DNA of 64,000 nucleotides from Marivivens sp. (GTDB lineage: Bacteria; Pseudomonadota; Alphaproteobacteria; Rhodobacterales; Rhodobacteraceae), in assembly GCA_030827165.1 (NCBI GenBank), contig JAURFB010000001.1, positions 17,937 through 81,936 on the forward strand, in the 5' to 3' direction. Of this stretch, positions 1 to 8,901 are shown piece after piece. The notes beneath the pieces were generated by a model. The model was not told the DNA's origin. It did no database searches and was given only the letters and a program-made list of their open reading frames with translations. Position numbers and translations under genes: made by a program. Position 1 is the stretch's first letter; every line of letters starts with the position of its first letter.

Positions 1-411
1 ATCCAGACCGCCGCCCGCGCCATTGGCGTGGCTCAATCGGCACTCGATGTGGCCATGCAATACGCGCAGGACCGCAAGCAGTTTGGCAAGCAGCTCATCG
101 CCTTCCCGCGTGTGTCGGGCAAGCTTGCCATGATGGCGGTCGAGATCATGATCGCCCGCCAGCTCACCTATTTCAGCGCCCGCGAGAAAGATGCCGGGCG
201 CCGGTGCGACCTTGAGGCAGGTATGGCCAAACTTCTCGGCGCCCGCGTCGCATGGGCCGCAGCCGACAACGGCCTCCAGATCCACGGCGGCAACGGCTTT
301 GCGCTCGAATACAAGATTTCCCGCATCCTGTGCGACGCACGGATTCTCAACATCTTTGAAGGCGCAGCCGAGATTCAGGCGCAGGTGATCGCGCGGCGTC
401 TGCTCGACTAG
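1..411 (+). CDS. Acyl-CoA dehydrogenase, C-terminal part (5' truncated by window edge)
   Basis: Frame 1 is open from the first base, so the gene starts upstream of the window. The visible 136 residues are the C-terminal four-helix domain of an acyl-CoA dehydrogenase: the [12 protein letters not shown] helix, the QIHGGNGF motif and IFEGAAEIQ, which holds the usual catalytic-base Glu position of medium-chain-type enzymes. The enzyme would perform FAD-dependent alpha,beta-dehydrogenation of an acyl-CoA in fatty-acid or branched-chain amino-acid breakdown. The substrate cannot be told from this part. Its stop overlaps the convergent MFS gene by 4 bp. Confidence 0.9.
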   Translation: MQTAARAIGVAQSALDVAMQYAQDRKQFGKQLIAFPRVSGKLAMMAVEIMIARQLTYFSAREKDAGRRCDLEAGMAKLLGARVAWAAADNGLQIHGGNGFALEYKISRILCDARILNIFEGAAEIQAQVIARRLLD

Positions 412-1619
412 GTTTCGACGGGACGCTTCTCGCCAAGCCTTGGGTGCAGTTTTCCGGCCAACACCCAGGCAATAACCATGCCGACGCCGCCCGCGAGGAA
501 CACCGCCGAAACCGGCGCGAAGGCGAGAACCGCCCAGGCCACCGCCGGAGTCAGGATGCCCGAGGCGTCGCGATAGCTTGCAAAAACCGCCGCCATTTCC
601 GTTCGCTCCGATGGCTTCACGGCCATGAGAAAAGGCAGGCTGCCCGACACATCCAGTGCGACAAGGAAAAACGACATGGCAAGCATTGACCAATAGGTAA
701 CCCACGGCCAATCGGCAGCGCCCCAGGCTACCACGCCGCAGATCGCGGCCCCGGCAAAGGCAAAGCGCACCGAGGTCTTGACTCCGATCCGGTTGACGAC
801 CTTCAACATGACCGGCGCGACGAAGAGGATCGCGTTGGCAAGAGACACCGCCGCCGCGCCCCAGTATTTTCCGATCCCGCTCTCGACGCAAAAGATCGGC
901 AGATACACGATGTAGACCCACCAGCCGCAGGAGCGGATTGTCGCAAAGGTCCAGCCGGCCACAAGGCGCGGCTGGGCGAAAAAGCGGCCGATGAAGGCAT
1001 AGGGGTTGGGCGCGGGACCGCGGGCCTTGGTGATCTGTTTGCCGTTGCCAAGGCGCAAGCGCCAGAAGGTCAGGACCATCAGGACCGCAAAGAGCGAGGC
1101 GACGACGAAGGGCAGGCCCCACCAGCGGTCCATCATCCACACGCCAAGGAATGGCCCGACCGACCAAGGCAGGGCGGAATAGACAAGGCGCGCGGTTTCG
1201 TTTTTGCCAAGGTCGGTGCGCTGAATATAATCAAGCACATAGGCCGACAAGCTGATCGACGAAATCGTCGCGGCAAGGGCATTGGCCATGATCGCCCCGG
1301 CGACGAGCATCGGGGAATTTGTCAGCGCCAGCGCCACGCCGACAAGATAGAGAACCCCCGCCGACGTATAGAGCCAGCGGCGAGGAACAAACCGCGAGAC
1401 GAATGGCACGGTCGCGCCAAAGATCAGCGCGGCCAGTCCGACGAAAAAGTAGATACGGCTGACGATCGCGGCATCACCAAAGGCGTTGTATATCGCCAGC
1501 GGCATGACGGACAGCAAGAGCCCGCGCACACCGGCCTCAAGCGCCGCAAGCAACGCGAAGTGATGCACCTTCGGCGTCGGTGCGTGGGTGATGTAAACTG
1601 GGCTGCGCGGGGCAATCAT
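408..1619 (-). CDS. MFS transporter
   Basis: A 403-residue protein with about 12 hydrophobic segments separated by short charged loops, in a 6+6 arrangement with a longer cytoplasmic loop near residues 195-215. This is the major facilitator layout of an inner-membrane secondary transporter. I see no motif that identifies a substrate. The gene ends by overlapping the acyl-CoA dehydrogenase gene by 4 bp (convergent) and begins 87 bp beyond the recO stop, so it could be read through from recO or have its own promoter in that gap. The upstream Shine-Dalgarno is weak. Confidence 0.8.
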   Translation of the reverse strand: MIAPRSPVYITHAPTPKVHHFALLAALEAGVRGLLLSVMPLAIYNAFGDAAIVSRIYFFVGLAALIFGATVPFVSRFVPRRWLYTSAGVLYLVGVALALTNSPMLVAGAIMANALAATISSISLSAYVLDYIQRTDLGKNETARLVYSALPWSVGPFLGVWMMDRWWGLPFVVASLFAVLMVLTFWRLRLGNGKQITKARGPAPNPYAFIGRFFAQPRLVAGWTFATIRSCGWWVYIVYLPIFCVESGIGKYWGAAAVSLANAILFVAPVMLKVVNRIGVKTSVRFAFAGAAICGVVAWGAADWPWVTYWSMLAMSFFLVALDVSGSLPFLMAVKPSERTEMAAVFASYRDASGILTPAVAWAVLAFAPVSAVFLAGGVGMVIAWVLAGKLHPRLGEKRPVET

Positions 1620-1706
1620 ATCAAGTCAATCTCTTTGGGCGGCATTTGGCGCCCGGACCGGGCCGCAATCTCGGCCCGCAGCGACATTTCCTGTCGTCGC
1701 AACGCC

Positions 1707-2432
1707 CTAGCCTGCCGCCAAGCGTGCTATCAACCTTTGCCGCGCCGCTGGCAAGGCCTTGCGGCCAAGCGCCGCGAGGAGGCGATGTTCAAGGAAATAT
1801 CCAGTCGTACCAAGGGCAACCGCGATCTCGGCGTCATGCGCCTCGCCCTCTCCCTTCATCACCGGCGGCAAGGGTAAAAGCCGGTCTGCCCAGGCCCCCG
1901 CCCCTTCGCGGCTGACCGCACGACCCGATTTGGGCGAGATGAACGAGAGGTCTTCGTTGACCCCCGTTGCGGCACATGCCGACAGGTCGAGCCCATAGCC
2001 CAGTTCCTCGAGCAGAGTCATTTCCCATTGCAGATAGGCCAGGGGCCAAAGGTCGGGTTGGCCAAGCAGGTCGAGCAGATTGACAGTGCGATCGTAAAGG
2101 AGCGGGTGGGGTTCGCGCTCGGGCAGGCAGGACGAAAGCAGGGCGCAAACGGCCGACAGTCCGTCAAGCGCCTGCCGCTCGCTCATCACCAGCGCGGCGC
2201 GGCTGCGGATCGGCTCGACCGTGAAGCTGCCCAGATGGGCTTCGAGCCGCGCCTTCCATTCGACGTCAAGCTGCGCGCCGGGCTGGAGGATCGGGCCAAG
2301 CCTGCGCCCCGCGCCGCCGCGCACGATGCCTGCGGCACGGCCTTTGGTGGGGGTAAACACCTCGATGATGACAGAGGTTTCCCCGTGCTTGCGCACAGCC
2401 AGTAGAACACCCTGATCCCGCCAGTCAATCAT
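1707..2432 (-). CDS. recO: DNA repair protein RecO
   Basis: A 241-residue protein beginning [19 protein letters not shown], the typical RecO N-terminal OB-fold start, followed by a helical C-terminal domain (ECAL-type segments [18 protein letters not shown]). RecO loads RecA onto SSB-coated single-stranded DNA in the RecFOR gap-repair pathway and anneals complementary strands. I chose the ATG at 2432 over an upstream in-frame start at 2462, because family members begin at MIDW or equivalent. It is the last gene of the era-DUF1491-recO minus-strand run, as usual in alphaproteobacteria. Confidence 0.92.
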   Translation of the reverse strand: MIDWRDQGVLLAVRKHGETSVIIEVFTPTKGRAAGIVRGGAGRRLGPILQPGAQLDVEWKARLEAHLGSFTVEPIRSRAALVMSERQALDGLSAVCALLSSCLPEREPHPLLYDRTVNLLDLLGQPDLWPLAYLQWEMTLLEELGYGLDLSACAATGVNEDLSFISPKSGRAVSREGAGAWADRLLPLPPVMKGEGEAHDAEIAVALGTTGYFLEHRLLAALGRKALPAARQRLIARLAAG

Positions 2433-2470
2433 GGCGACATGGGACCGACGCAAACGCCTCAAGGCAAGGA

Positions 2471-2797
2471 TTATTCGAGGCCCGGCTCATCAAGAAGATG
2501 CCGCCCCGCGCGGCTTTCAACTTCGATCACCCACAGATCGGGATCAAAGCTGCATTGGCGGGCGATGGCCTCGTCGACCGTGGCTTCCTTGCCCGAGGTC
2601 AGCTCGATCCAGCGCCGCTCGCCGGACATCAGATCAAAACTGCGCTGGAAACAGGTAGCCTCACCATCGAGCCTGTTGAGTTTGACGAGAACCGCCCCTG
2701 CCGTAGTGTCGCCTCGGCGCACCACGAAGGCCGGAACATCGGCAAGCCTGAGCCGCGCAAGATAGGCCGAGACCCATATCCCGGCCGTCAACCTCAA
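2471..2797 (-). CDS. DUF1491 family protein
   Basis: A 108-residue cytosolic protein with the start [17 protein letters not shown] and the W-V-I-E-V-E core near its C-terminus, both typical of the alphaproteobacterial DUF1491 family. Its function is unknown. Its start codon overlaps the era stop by 4 bp (ATGA), so it is translationally coupled to era. It sits between era and recO, a position I know as conserved in Rhodobacterales. The coupling suggests a role linked to ribosome assembly or DNA repair, but that is only inference from position. Confidence 0.8.
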   Translation of the reverse strand: MRLTAGIWVSAYLARLRLADVPAFVVRRGDTTAGAVLVKLNRLDGEATCFQRSFDLMSGERRWIELTSGKEATVDEAIARQCSFDPDLWVIEVESRAGRHLLDEPGLE

Positions 2798-3717
2798 GAA
2801 TTGCCGTCCTTGAAGTTGAGGCCCATCTCTGAATAACGCTCGGCCTCTTCAAGCCAGTTGGGCCGTACCTTGACCTGAAGGAAAAGGTGAACCTTGCGAC
2901 CAAGGAATGCCTCTAGCTCTTCTCGCGCCGCCTTGGAAACCGCTTTCGCCGTCTCACCCTTGTGGCCCAGAACGATGCCCTTGTGGCCATCACGCGCGAC
3001 ATAGACGACCTGATCGATCCGCGCCGACCCGTCGGGCCGTTCGTTCCAGTGGTCTGTCTCGACGGTGAGCTGATAGGGCAGTTCCTGATGCAGACGCAGG
3101 GTGAGCTTTTCTCGGGTGATCTCGGCGGCGATCATGCGCATCGGCAGATCGGCGATCTGGTCTTCGGGGAACAAGAGTGGGCTTTCCGGCATCCGGTCGC
3201 CCAACCATGCCTTGAGATCGGCGCAGCCATAGCCCTTTTCGGCCGAGATCATGAAAGTCTCGACGAAGGGGTAAGCCTCGTTCATCTTTTTCGTCAGCGC
3301 CAAAAGCTCCTCGGCCTTCACCCGGTCGATCTTGTTGATCGCCAGCGCCACGGGGCGGTTGCCGACCTTGTCCTTGAGGTTATCGAGGATCGCACGAACG
3401 CCATCGGTCAGGCCACGGTGGGCCTCGATCAGGAGAACCACGATATCGGCATCCGCTGCCCCGCCCCACGCGGCGGCGACCATCGCGCGATCAAGCCGTC
3501 GGCGCGGGCGGAAAAGGCCGGGGGTATCGACAAAGATGATCTGCCGATCGCCATCCATCGCCACCCCGCGAATTCGCGCCCGCGTGGTCTGAACCTTGTG
3601 GGTCACGATCGACACCTTGGCCCCCACCATGCGGTTGAGGAGCGTCGACTTGCCCGCGTTCGGCTCGCCGATCAGCGCCACGAATCCGGCGCGGGTGGTG
3701 GTGGACTCAGTCATCAT
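2794..3717 (-). CDS. era: GTPase Era
   Basis: A 307-residue Ras-like GTPase with a C-terminal KH domain, the standard Era size. Visible are the P-loop GEPNAGKS (residues 17-24), the G3 motif DTPGLF, the G4 motif NKID and a KH-type segment with GHKGETAK near residues 240-250. Era binds the 3' end of 16S rRNA and assists 30S maturation at the membrane. Two adjacent ATG codons (3717 and 3714) are possible starts behind an AAAAGGG ribosome-binding site. Usually era follows rnc directly. Here a plus-strand nuclease gene separates the two. Confidence 0.96.
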   Translation of the reverse strand: MMTESTTTRAGFVALIGEPNAGKSTLLNRMVGAKVSIVTHKVQTTRARIRGVAMDGDRQIIFVDTPGLFRPRRRLDRAMVAAAWGGAADADIVVLLIEAHRGLTDGVRAILDNLKDKVGNRPVALAINKIDRVKAEELLALTKKMNEAYPFVETFMISAEKGYGCADLKAWLGDRMPESPLLFPEDQIADLPMRMIAAEITREKLTLRLHQELPYQLTVETDHWNERPDGSARIDQVVYVARDGHKGIVLGHKGETAKAVSKAAREELEAFLGRKVHLFLQVKVRPNWLEEAERYSEMGLNFKDGNS

Positions 3718-3870
3718 GTCAGCCCTTTTGGAGTTGGAACCGGTCGCTATTCCATTTCGCCACCTTTTACCAGACCGAGCCTTTTCGGCCTGAGCGAGAC
3801 GGGTTCTTGTTCGAGATCAACCCAGAGTGTAGTCCTTTCAACATTGCAACCCGCAAGAGAAGAACCGGCC

Positions 3871-4407
3871 GTGGGACTTTTCCGCCTCCTGTTCCGAGCG
3901 TTTCGCCGGGAAGTCCGGCGATCCTCCTATGTCGATCCGCGCCTTTATCGACCGGTCGAACGGCCCCGGCCGAAGGTTGCCCGCAGCGTGACGGTTGTCG
4001 AGACCATCGAGATTGTCGAAACGACCGTCCTGACCGGCCCTTGCTGGGTCGTCGATGGCGACACGATCAGAATTCAGAACAAGTCCATCCGTATCGCAGG
4101 AATCGATGCGCCCGAACTGAACCATCCGTTTGGCCAGAATGCCAAGCGGGCGGTGATGGAGATGTGCAAAGGGCGCACGGTTTCGGCGCATCTGCATCCT
4201 GATTCCAGCTACGACCGGCTGGTCGCCACATGCTATCTTGATGACGGACGCGACATTGCTGCGGAGCTTGTGAAAGCAGGCCTTGCGCTCGACTGGCCAA
4301 AATTCTCCCACGGAAGGTATCGTCATCTCGAAGTCGAAGGCGCCCACAAGAAGCTTTGGCGGATTGATGCCAAGCAAAAGGGTCGGCTGCCTCCCGAGAA
4401 GACCTAA
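3871..4407 (+). CDS. Thermonuclease (staphylococcal-nuclease-like) family protein
   Basis: A 178-residue protein with an SNase domain at about residues 57-175. The catalytic triad equivalents are present: Arg and Glu in RIAGIDAPE (R74, E82) and Arg in YDRLVA (R116). The start is a GTG at 3871, preceded at 8 bp by AGAGAAG. The frame is open much further upstream, but that part is antisense to era. The N-terminus (MGLFRLLFRAFRREVRR) is amphipathic and basic, possibly a membrane-interacting or weak signal segment. It is a Ca2+-dependent-type nuclease by family. It lies convergent to rnc (4 bp apart) and interrupts the normal rnc-era linkage. Confidence 0.85.
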   Translation: MGLFRLLFRAFRREVRRSSYVDPRLYRPVERPRPKVARSVTVVETIEIVETTVLTGPCWVVDGDTIRIQNKSIRIAGIDAPELNHPFGQNAKRAVMEMCKGRTVSAHLHPDSSYDRLVATCYLDDGRDIAAELVKAGLALDWPKFSHGRYRHLEVEGAHKKLWRIDAKQKGRLPPEKT

Positions 4408-4411
4408 CTTG

Positions 4412-5092
4412 CTAGGCCGTCACCTTCTTCAAAAGCGCCTCCGCGGCGGCCATTTCGGCCTGTCTCTTTGATCCGGCACTTGCGCGTTCGGACGGGCCGG
4501 AAGCCAGGCGGGCTTCGATGGTGAAGACCGGCTGATGGTCGGGGCCGGTGCGTGACAACTGGCTATATGTCGGCGGTGGCTCACCTCGGGCTTGGGCCCA
4601 TTCCTGAAGCGTGGTCTTGGGGTCGCGGGCGTCGACCTCGACGCGGTTGATACGGTCGCCCCAAAGCCGCAGCACGGCATCGCGGGCGGCTTCGAAGCCA
4701 GCGTCGAGGTAGATCGCGGCGATCACCGCTTCCATCGCATCGCCAAGGAGCGCGTCCTTGCGGCGGCCACCGGATTTCATCTCGGACCGCCCGAGTGTCA
4801 AGACAGCCCCAAGATCAATAGCGCGGGCGACTTCGGCGCAGGTTTCCTTCCGCACCAGTGCGTTAAAGCGCGGCGCGAGAACACCCTCGGCGGCGTCTCT
4901 GTCGGCACGGAACAAGGCCTCGGCAATCGCGAGGCCAAGTACTCGGTCGCCCAGAAATTCAAGCCGCTGGTTGTTGTCGCGGTGGGGCGAGGTCATCGAA
5001 GGATGGGTGAGCGCACGGATCAGCAGTTCGGGCCGCGTGAATTCATGCCCGAGGCGCTGCGAAAACTCTTTCATCTCAGCCGAAAGCTTCAT
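4412..5092 (-). CDS. rnc: Ribonuclease III
   Basis: A 226-residue double-strand-specific endoribonuclease. The N-terminal RNase III domain has the signature [14 protein letters not shown] (residues 41-54, with the metal-binding Glu and Asp) and a second acidic cluster [16 protein letters not shown]. The C-terminal dsRNA-binding domain starts near [11 protein letters not shown] and ends with the [13 protein letters not shown] helix. It processes rRNA precursors and structured mRNAs. I chose the ATG at 5092 (MKLSAEM) because it overlaps the upstream stop as ATGA. An upstream in-frame start at 5140 lies inside the previous gene. Confidence 0.96.
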   Translation of the reverse strand: MKLSAEMKEFSQRLGHEFTRPELLIRALTHPSMTSPHRDNNQRLEFLGDRVLGLAIAEALFRADRDAAEGVLAPRFNALVRKETCAEVARAIDLGAVLTLGRSEMKSGGRRKDALLGDAMEAVIAAIYLDAGFEAARDAVLRLWGDRINRVEVDARDPKTTLQEWAQARGEPPPTYSQLSRTGPDHQPVFTIEARLASGPSERASAGSKRQAEMAAAEALLKKVTA

Positions 5093-6105
5093 CTCACCGC
5101 CTCCAGTATGCGGCCCTTGCGCCATGTCCAGACCTGCCAAAGCGAGCGGCCCGTTGCGGACAGTCCTACCAGCCGCGCGCGGGAGAGGACAGTGGCCTCG
5201 TCCACAAGGCCAAGACCACCGGCGGCGCGGGCGATGCGGCTGTCGGCGGCGTTGTCGCGGTTGTCACCAAGAAGGAAGAGTTGGCCCGCAGGCACGGTCA
5301 TATCCTCAAAGTGGTCAAGCGCGCTGTCGCCCGCGTTGAGAACGGGATGAACGGCCCCGTCTGGCAAAGCCTCAACGAGGAGCCGCTTCCGACACAGCGC
5401 CCCTTGGCCAACCGCCCCGTTGAGGCAGCGGGGAAGATCGCCCTCCGGCCCTTGCGGGCCCATGATCTCGTCAAAGAACTCCTTGTCGGATTGAGCGAGA
5501 GGCGATCCATTCACCATGACGACGCCATCCGCAATGGCAACGTGATCGCCCGCAAGCCCTATCACCCGACCAACGCCGCCGCCCGCAACGAACACCACGT
5601 CGCCGCGTCTTGCCGCAAGGCGGGCGGGGGTGGTGGCGATGACTACGTCGCCGGGCAGAAGTGTCGGCTTCATGCCAAGCGAGCCGACCCTGTTGAGATC
5701 GACAAAGGCCCCCAGCGCCACGACTGGCACCGACGCAGCAACAAGCCCGAAGCCGAGGCTGCGCCAACGCGAGAGACTGACACGCTGGCGCATCTGCGGG
5801 CGGATCAGCAGCATGACGGCGATCAGGGCGGCATTCACGAAAGGCAAGATCAGGAACCAGCCGAGCCAGCCCGTCCAACCCAGATCGTTGAGCCGCCGCA
5901 ACACATGGCCCCAGAACGGGATCCACATGACGGCGAGCCAGATATGCATCCAGACGATCTGGCCGCGCGTGAGGTCGAGCTGCCAGAGCGCGGCCAGCGG
6001 CAGGGCCACGACGAGAAGCGCAAAAAGGAAACGGCCCCGACCGGTCCGGCCAGACCAGTCGAAGCCTTCAAGATAAACGGCAAGAGGATTGCGCGAGCGC
6101 GCCAT
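5089..6105 (-). CDS. DUF805-like membrane domain fused to a catalytically degenerate signal peptidase I (S26) homologue
   Basis: A 338-residue protein. Residues 1-105 form a DUF805-like membrane module ([16 protein letters not shown], then three to four hydrophobic segments and [11 protein letters not shown]). Residues 110-335 resemble LepB and keep the late box [13 protein letters not shown] and the RGDVVF strand. The catalytic positions are lost: the motif that should read GSM reads LGM (G144), and the general-base Lys in the GLPGD-preceding strand is Gly (G179). It is therefore probably not a protease. It sits between lepB (15 bp upstream) and rnc (ATGA overlap), so it is co-expressed with the active enzyme. 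I chose the start at 6105 because the in-frame ATG at 6156 lies inside lepB. Confidence 0.85.
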   Translation of the reverse strand: MARSRNPLAVYLEGFDWSGRTGRGRFLFALLVVALPLAALWQLDLTRGQIVWMHIWLAVMWIPFWGHVLRRLNDLGWTGWLGWFLILPFVNAALIAVMLLIRPQMRQRVSLSRWRSLGFGLVAASVPVVALGAFVDLNRVGSLGMKPTLLPGDVVIATTPARLAARRGDVVFVAGGGVGRVIGLAGDHVAIADGVVMVNGSPLAQSDKEFFDEIMGPQGPEGDLPRCLNGAVGQGALCRKRLLVEALPDGAVHPVLNAGDSALDHFEDMTVPAGQLFLLGDNRDNAADSRIARAAGGLGLVDEATVLSRARLVGLSATGRSLWQVWTWRKGRILEAVR

Positions 6106-6119
6106 CGGCCCCGGCGGCG

Positions 6120-6965
6120 CTACTCGATCGCCTTGAAGAAGCGATCCGAGCGCCAAGTCCAGAAAGCGAGCATCGAGCGGCCTGCCGAGGAGAACATGAT
6201 CCGGTCGGCGCGGCCGACGATATCTTCGGCCGGGACAAAGCCCACGCCACCGAGGCGCTGATCGACGCGGCTGTCGGTCGAGTTGTCGCGGTTGTCACCC
6301 ATGAAGAAATAATGCCCCTCGGGGACAGTATAAACGCCCGTGGTATCGAGGCTCTGGTTGCCGATGTTCAAAACCGAATGGCGGACGCCGTTTGGCAGGG
6401 TCTCGTAGGCGCGGTCCTTCAGGCACAGCCCGCCCTGCCCCGGATTGCCATTGGCGCAGCGCGGGATCAGGCCCTGCGGCCCCTGGCGCTCGTAAGTTTC
6501 TTCAAAAACGCCATCCTGTTCGACCTTGACGGCCACATAGTTGATGTAAAGAACGCCATCCTTCATCTGGATGCGGTCGCCCGGCAGGCCAGTCAATCGC
6601 TTGATGAAATCACGGCCCGTGACCGGGTGACGGAAAACGACGACATCTCCACGCTCGGGTTCAGAGCCGAGGAAACGTTCGTTGTCGCCCTTGAACAACC
6701 CGCAGAAATCTTCGGCATCGATGTCGATTCCAAGCGATGCGATGCGGATCGAGGGGCAAGAGGCATAGGAATAGCCATAGGCCATCTTGTTGACGAAGAG
6801 GAAATCCCCGATCAGCAGCGTGTCTTTCATCGAGCCGGACGGGATCCAAAACGGCTGGAAGAACACGGTGCGAAAGACGCCTGCGATCAGAAGGGCATAG
6901 ACAACCGTCTTGACCGTTTCCTTGACCCCCGCCCAAAGGCCGTTTTCTTCCGACAAGTCCGACAT
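6120..6965 (-). CDS. lepB: Signal peptidase I
   Basis: A 281-residue inner-membrane serine protease that removes Sec and Tat signal peptides on the periplasmic side. It has one N-terminal membrane segment (about residues 18-38), the box IPSGSMKDTLLIGDF with nucleophile Ser45, the general base Lys122 in DFIKRLTGLPGD, and the GDNRDNSTDSR box. An AAGGAACG ribosome-binding site lies just upstream of the ATG. It follows acpS by 50 bp and precedes the degenerate S26 paralogue, within the rpoZ-to-rnc minus-strand run. Confidence 0.96.
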   Translation of the reverse strand: MSDLSEENGLWAGVKETVKTVVYALLIAGVFRTVFFQPFWIPSGSMKDTLLIGDFLFVNKMAYGYSYASCPSIRIASLGIDIDAEDFCGLFKGDNERFLGSEPERGDVVVFRHPVTGRDFIKRLTGLPGDRIQMKDGVLYINYVAVKVEQDGVFEETYERQGPQGLIPRCANGNPGQGGLCLKDRAYETLPNGVRHSVLNIGNQSLDTTGVYTVPEGHYFFMGDNRDNSTDSRVDQRLGGVGFVPAEDIVGRADRIMFSSAGRSMLAFWTWRSDRFFKAIE

Positions 6966-7015
6966 GATCGTTCCTTTTTGATGTCAGGGGTATGTGAGGG
7001 CCTCGACGCGGCGAG

Positions 7016-7444
7016 TCAAGCGCCTGCGGGCCGATCGGCAAGGGGCCGCGCCTCGATCACGACAAAGGCCTGCGCCCAAGGGTGATCGTCGGTCAGGGTG
7101 ACGTGGATGATCGCCTCGTGGCCCGGAGGCGTCATGGCGTCGAGCCTGTCCTTGGCCCAGCCGGTAACGTGCATCACCGGCTGGCCGGTGCGAAGGTTGC
7201 TCACCGCCATGTCCTTCCAGGCAATGCCCATGCGCAGGCCTGTCCCCAGCGCCTTGGAGCAAGCCTCTTTCGCGGCCCAGCGTTTGGCATAGGTGGCCGC
7301 CACGGCGCGCGGACGGCTCGCGGCCTTGCGCTGTTCACGCTCGGTAAAGACGCGTTGCACAAAGCGGTCGCCGAACCGCTCGAGCGTGCCTTCGATGCGC
7401 TCGATGTTGCACAGGTCGGTGCCGATGCCGAGGATCATCCGCAT
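7016..7444 (-). CDS. acpS: Holo-[acyl-carrier-protein] synthase
   Basis: A 142-residue phosphopantetheinyl transferase that transfers the 4'-phosphopantetheine arm from CoA to apo-ACP. The two metal/substrate motifs of the family are visible: [15 protein letters not shown] at the N-terminus (Asp) and [14 protein letters not shown] around residues 56-69 (Glu, Lys). It begins 10 bp after the pdxJ stop, and this pdxJ-acpS-lepB order is typical of alphaproteobacteria. A second ATG two codons in (7438) is an equally good start, with GCGGG placed better before it. Confidence 0.93.
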   Translation of the reverse strand: MRMILGIGTDLCNIERIEGTLERFGDRFVQRVFTEREQRKAASRPRAVAATYAKRWAAKEACSKALGTGLRMGIAWKDMAVSNLRTGQPVMHVTGWAKDRLDAMTPPGHEAIIHVTLTDDHPWAQAFVVIEARPLADRPAGA

Positions 7445-7454
7445 CCCGCCACGG

Positions 7455-8198
7455 CTAGCCGCGCGCCTCGTCCATCAGGCGCCGCATTTCGCGGATCGCG
7501 GGGGCGAGGCCACGGAAGATCGCCTCGCCGATCAGGAAATGGCCGATATTGAGCTCCATCACCTCGGGGAAGGCGGCAACGGGCCGGACCGTTTCATAGG
7601 TCAGGCCGTGGCCGGCGTGGACCTCAAGGCCCAGCGAGTGGCCATAGGCCGCCATCTCGCGCAGGCGCTCTAGCTCGGCATCACGCTCGGCGAAATGGCC
7701 CTCGGCGTGGAAATCGCAATAGGCACCGGTGTGCAGCTCGATTACCTGCGCACCGATCCGGTGCGCGGCTTCGATCTGGCGGGCGTCGGCCGCGATGAAG
7801 ATCGAGACGCGGCATCCTGCCTCGCGCAAAGGGGCGATGAAATGGGCAAGCCGGTTTTCCTCGCGCGCGACCTCAAGGCCGCCTTCTGTGGTCCTCTCCT
7901 CGCGCTTTTCAGGCACGATGCAAACCGCGTGGGGCCGGTGGCGCAGCGCGATTTTCTGCATCTCGTCGGTTGCGGCCATCTCGAAATTCAGGGGCTTGGT
8001 CAGAACCGCTATCAGGCCCTCGATATCGGCGTCGGAAATATGGCGGCGATCCTCGCGCAGGTGCGCGGTGATCCCATCGGCGCCCGCGTCCTCGGCAATC
8101 TTGGCCGCGCGGATCGGATCGGGATAGGCGCTGCCCCGCGCGTTGCGGACGGTGGCCACGTGGTCGATGTTGACGCCCAAGCGAAGTTTGCCGGACAT
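7455..8198 (-). CDS. pdxJ: Pyridoxine 5'-phosphate synthase
   Basis: A 247-residue TIM-barrel enzyme that condenses 1-deoxy-D-xylulose 5-phosphate with 3-amino-2-oxopropyl phosphate to form pyridoxine 5'-phosphate. The family start [18 protein letters not shown], the HLREDRRHI motif and the C-terminal [12 protein letters not shown] phosphate-binding segment are all seen. I chose the ATG at 8198 (MSGKLRLG) because AAAGGAAC sits immediately upstream. An in-frame ATG at 8213 would place that site inside the gene. It lies 30 bp downstream of the DUF2062 gene. Confidence 0.95.
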   Translation of the reverse strand: MSGKLRLGVNIDHVATVRNARGSAYPDPIRAAKIAEDAGADGITAHLREDRRHISDADIEGLIAVLTKPLNFEMAATDEMQKIALRHRPHAVCIVPEKREERTTEGGLEVAREENRLAHFIAPLREAGCRVSIFIAADARQIEAAHRIGAQVIELHTGAYCDFHAEGHFAERDAELERLREMAAYGHSLGLEVHAGHGLTYETVRPVAAFPEVMELNIGHFLIGEAIFRGLAPAIREMRRLMDEARG

Positions 8199-8228
8199 GA
8201 CGGTTCCTTTCAAATCAGTCGCCCGATC

Positions 8229-8885
8229 CTAGCCGGAATGGCCCGTGCCGTCAGCCGGATTCGCCGCCCTGCGCTCCAACTGCCGAAGCTTTTGGCGAAG
8301 CGCCTTGCGGCGGTGGTTCTGATAGGCGCGGATTACCGGAACGGTCAGGAAATAGAATACAAGACCAAGGATGACGCCCGGCACGAGCCCGCCGATCAAG
8401 AACGGCAGAAACAGATCGTCATAAAACACACCCAGGTGGCTCCAATCCATTTTTTCGGCGGTGAAAACGGCGGTGACATTGTGCCAAAGGTCGCGCCCGA
8501 CCCCCGAGAACTTGTGCCCCATCGAGGCGTCCAGCCCCCCGTGCACCGGCTGGCCCAGCAGGACATGGCCGACCTTGGTCGAGAGCACGGCGATCGGAAC
8601 GTAGGTCAGCGGATTGCCGACGAAGCTCGACAAGAGCGCGGCGATGACATTGCCGCGCACCATCTTGGCGAGAATGAACGCCGCCACGAAATGCAGCCCA
8701 TAGAACGGGGTAAAGGCCGTCACGACGCCGGCAAAGACGCCTCGGGCGATCTTTTCGGGTGTGTCTGGCAGGCGGCGTAGCCGCAGTTTGACGTATTCAA
8801 TGGCGCGTCGCCAGCCGCCACGCGGATAGACGATTTCGGTCAGCACCTGTTTCACAGGCCGCCTGTCTCGCCGCTTGAAGACCAA
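8229..8885 (-). CDS. DUF2062 domain-containing membrane protein
   Basis: A 218-residue protein with a basic N-terminus, then the DUF2062 core: GVFAGVVTAFTPFYGLHF, a segment with GNPLTYVP, and a further hydrophobic pair near residues 155-190. The C-terminus is Arg/Lys-rich and probably cytoplasmic. Its molecular function is unknown. It lies between rsh and pdxJ in the same direction, 16 bp after rsh, so it is most likely part of the rpoZ-rsh transcript. Confidence 0.82.
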   Translation of the reverse strand: MVFKRRDRRPVKQVLTEIVYPRGGWRRAIEYVKLRLRRLPDTPEKIARGVFAGVVTAFTPFYGLHFVAAFILAKMVRGNVIAALLSSFVGNPLTYVPIAVLSTKVGHVLLGQPVHGGLDASMGHKFSGVGRDLWHNVTAVFTAEKMDWSHLGVFYDDLFLPFLIGGLVPGVILGLVFYFLTVPVIRAYQNHRRKALRQKLRQLERRAANPADGTGHSG

Positions 8886-8901
8886 ATTACCTACCTTTGC
8901 C

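Noticed and set aside
2962-3870. N-terminal extension of the thermonuclease frame
   Set aside because: This part runs antisense through era. The nuclease gene has a proper GTG start with a ribosome-binding site at 3871.
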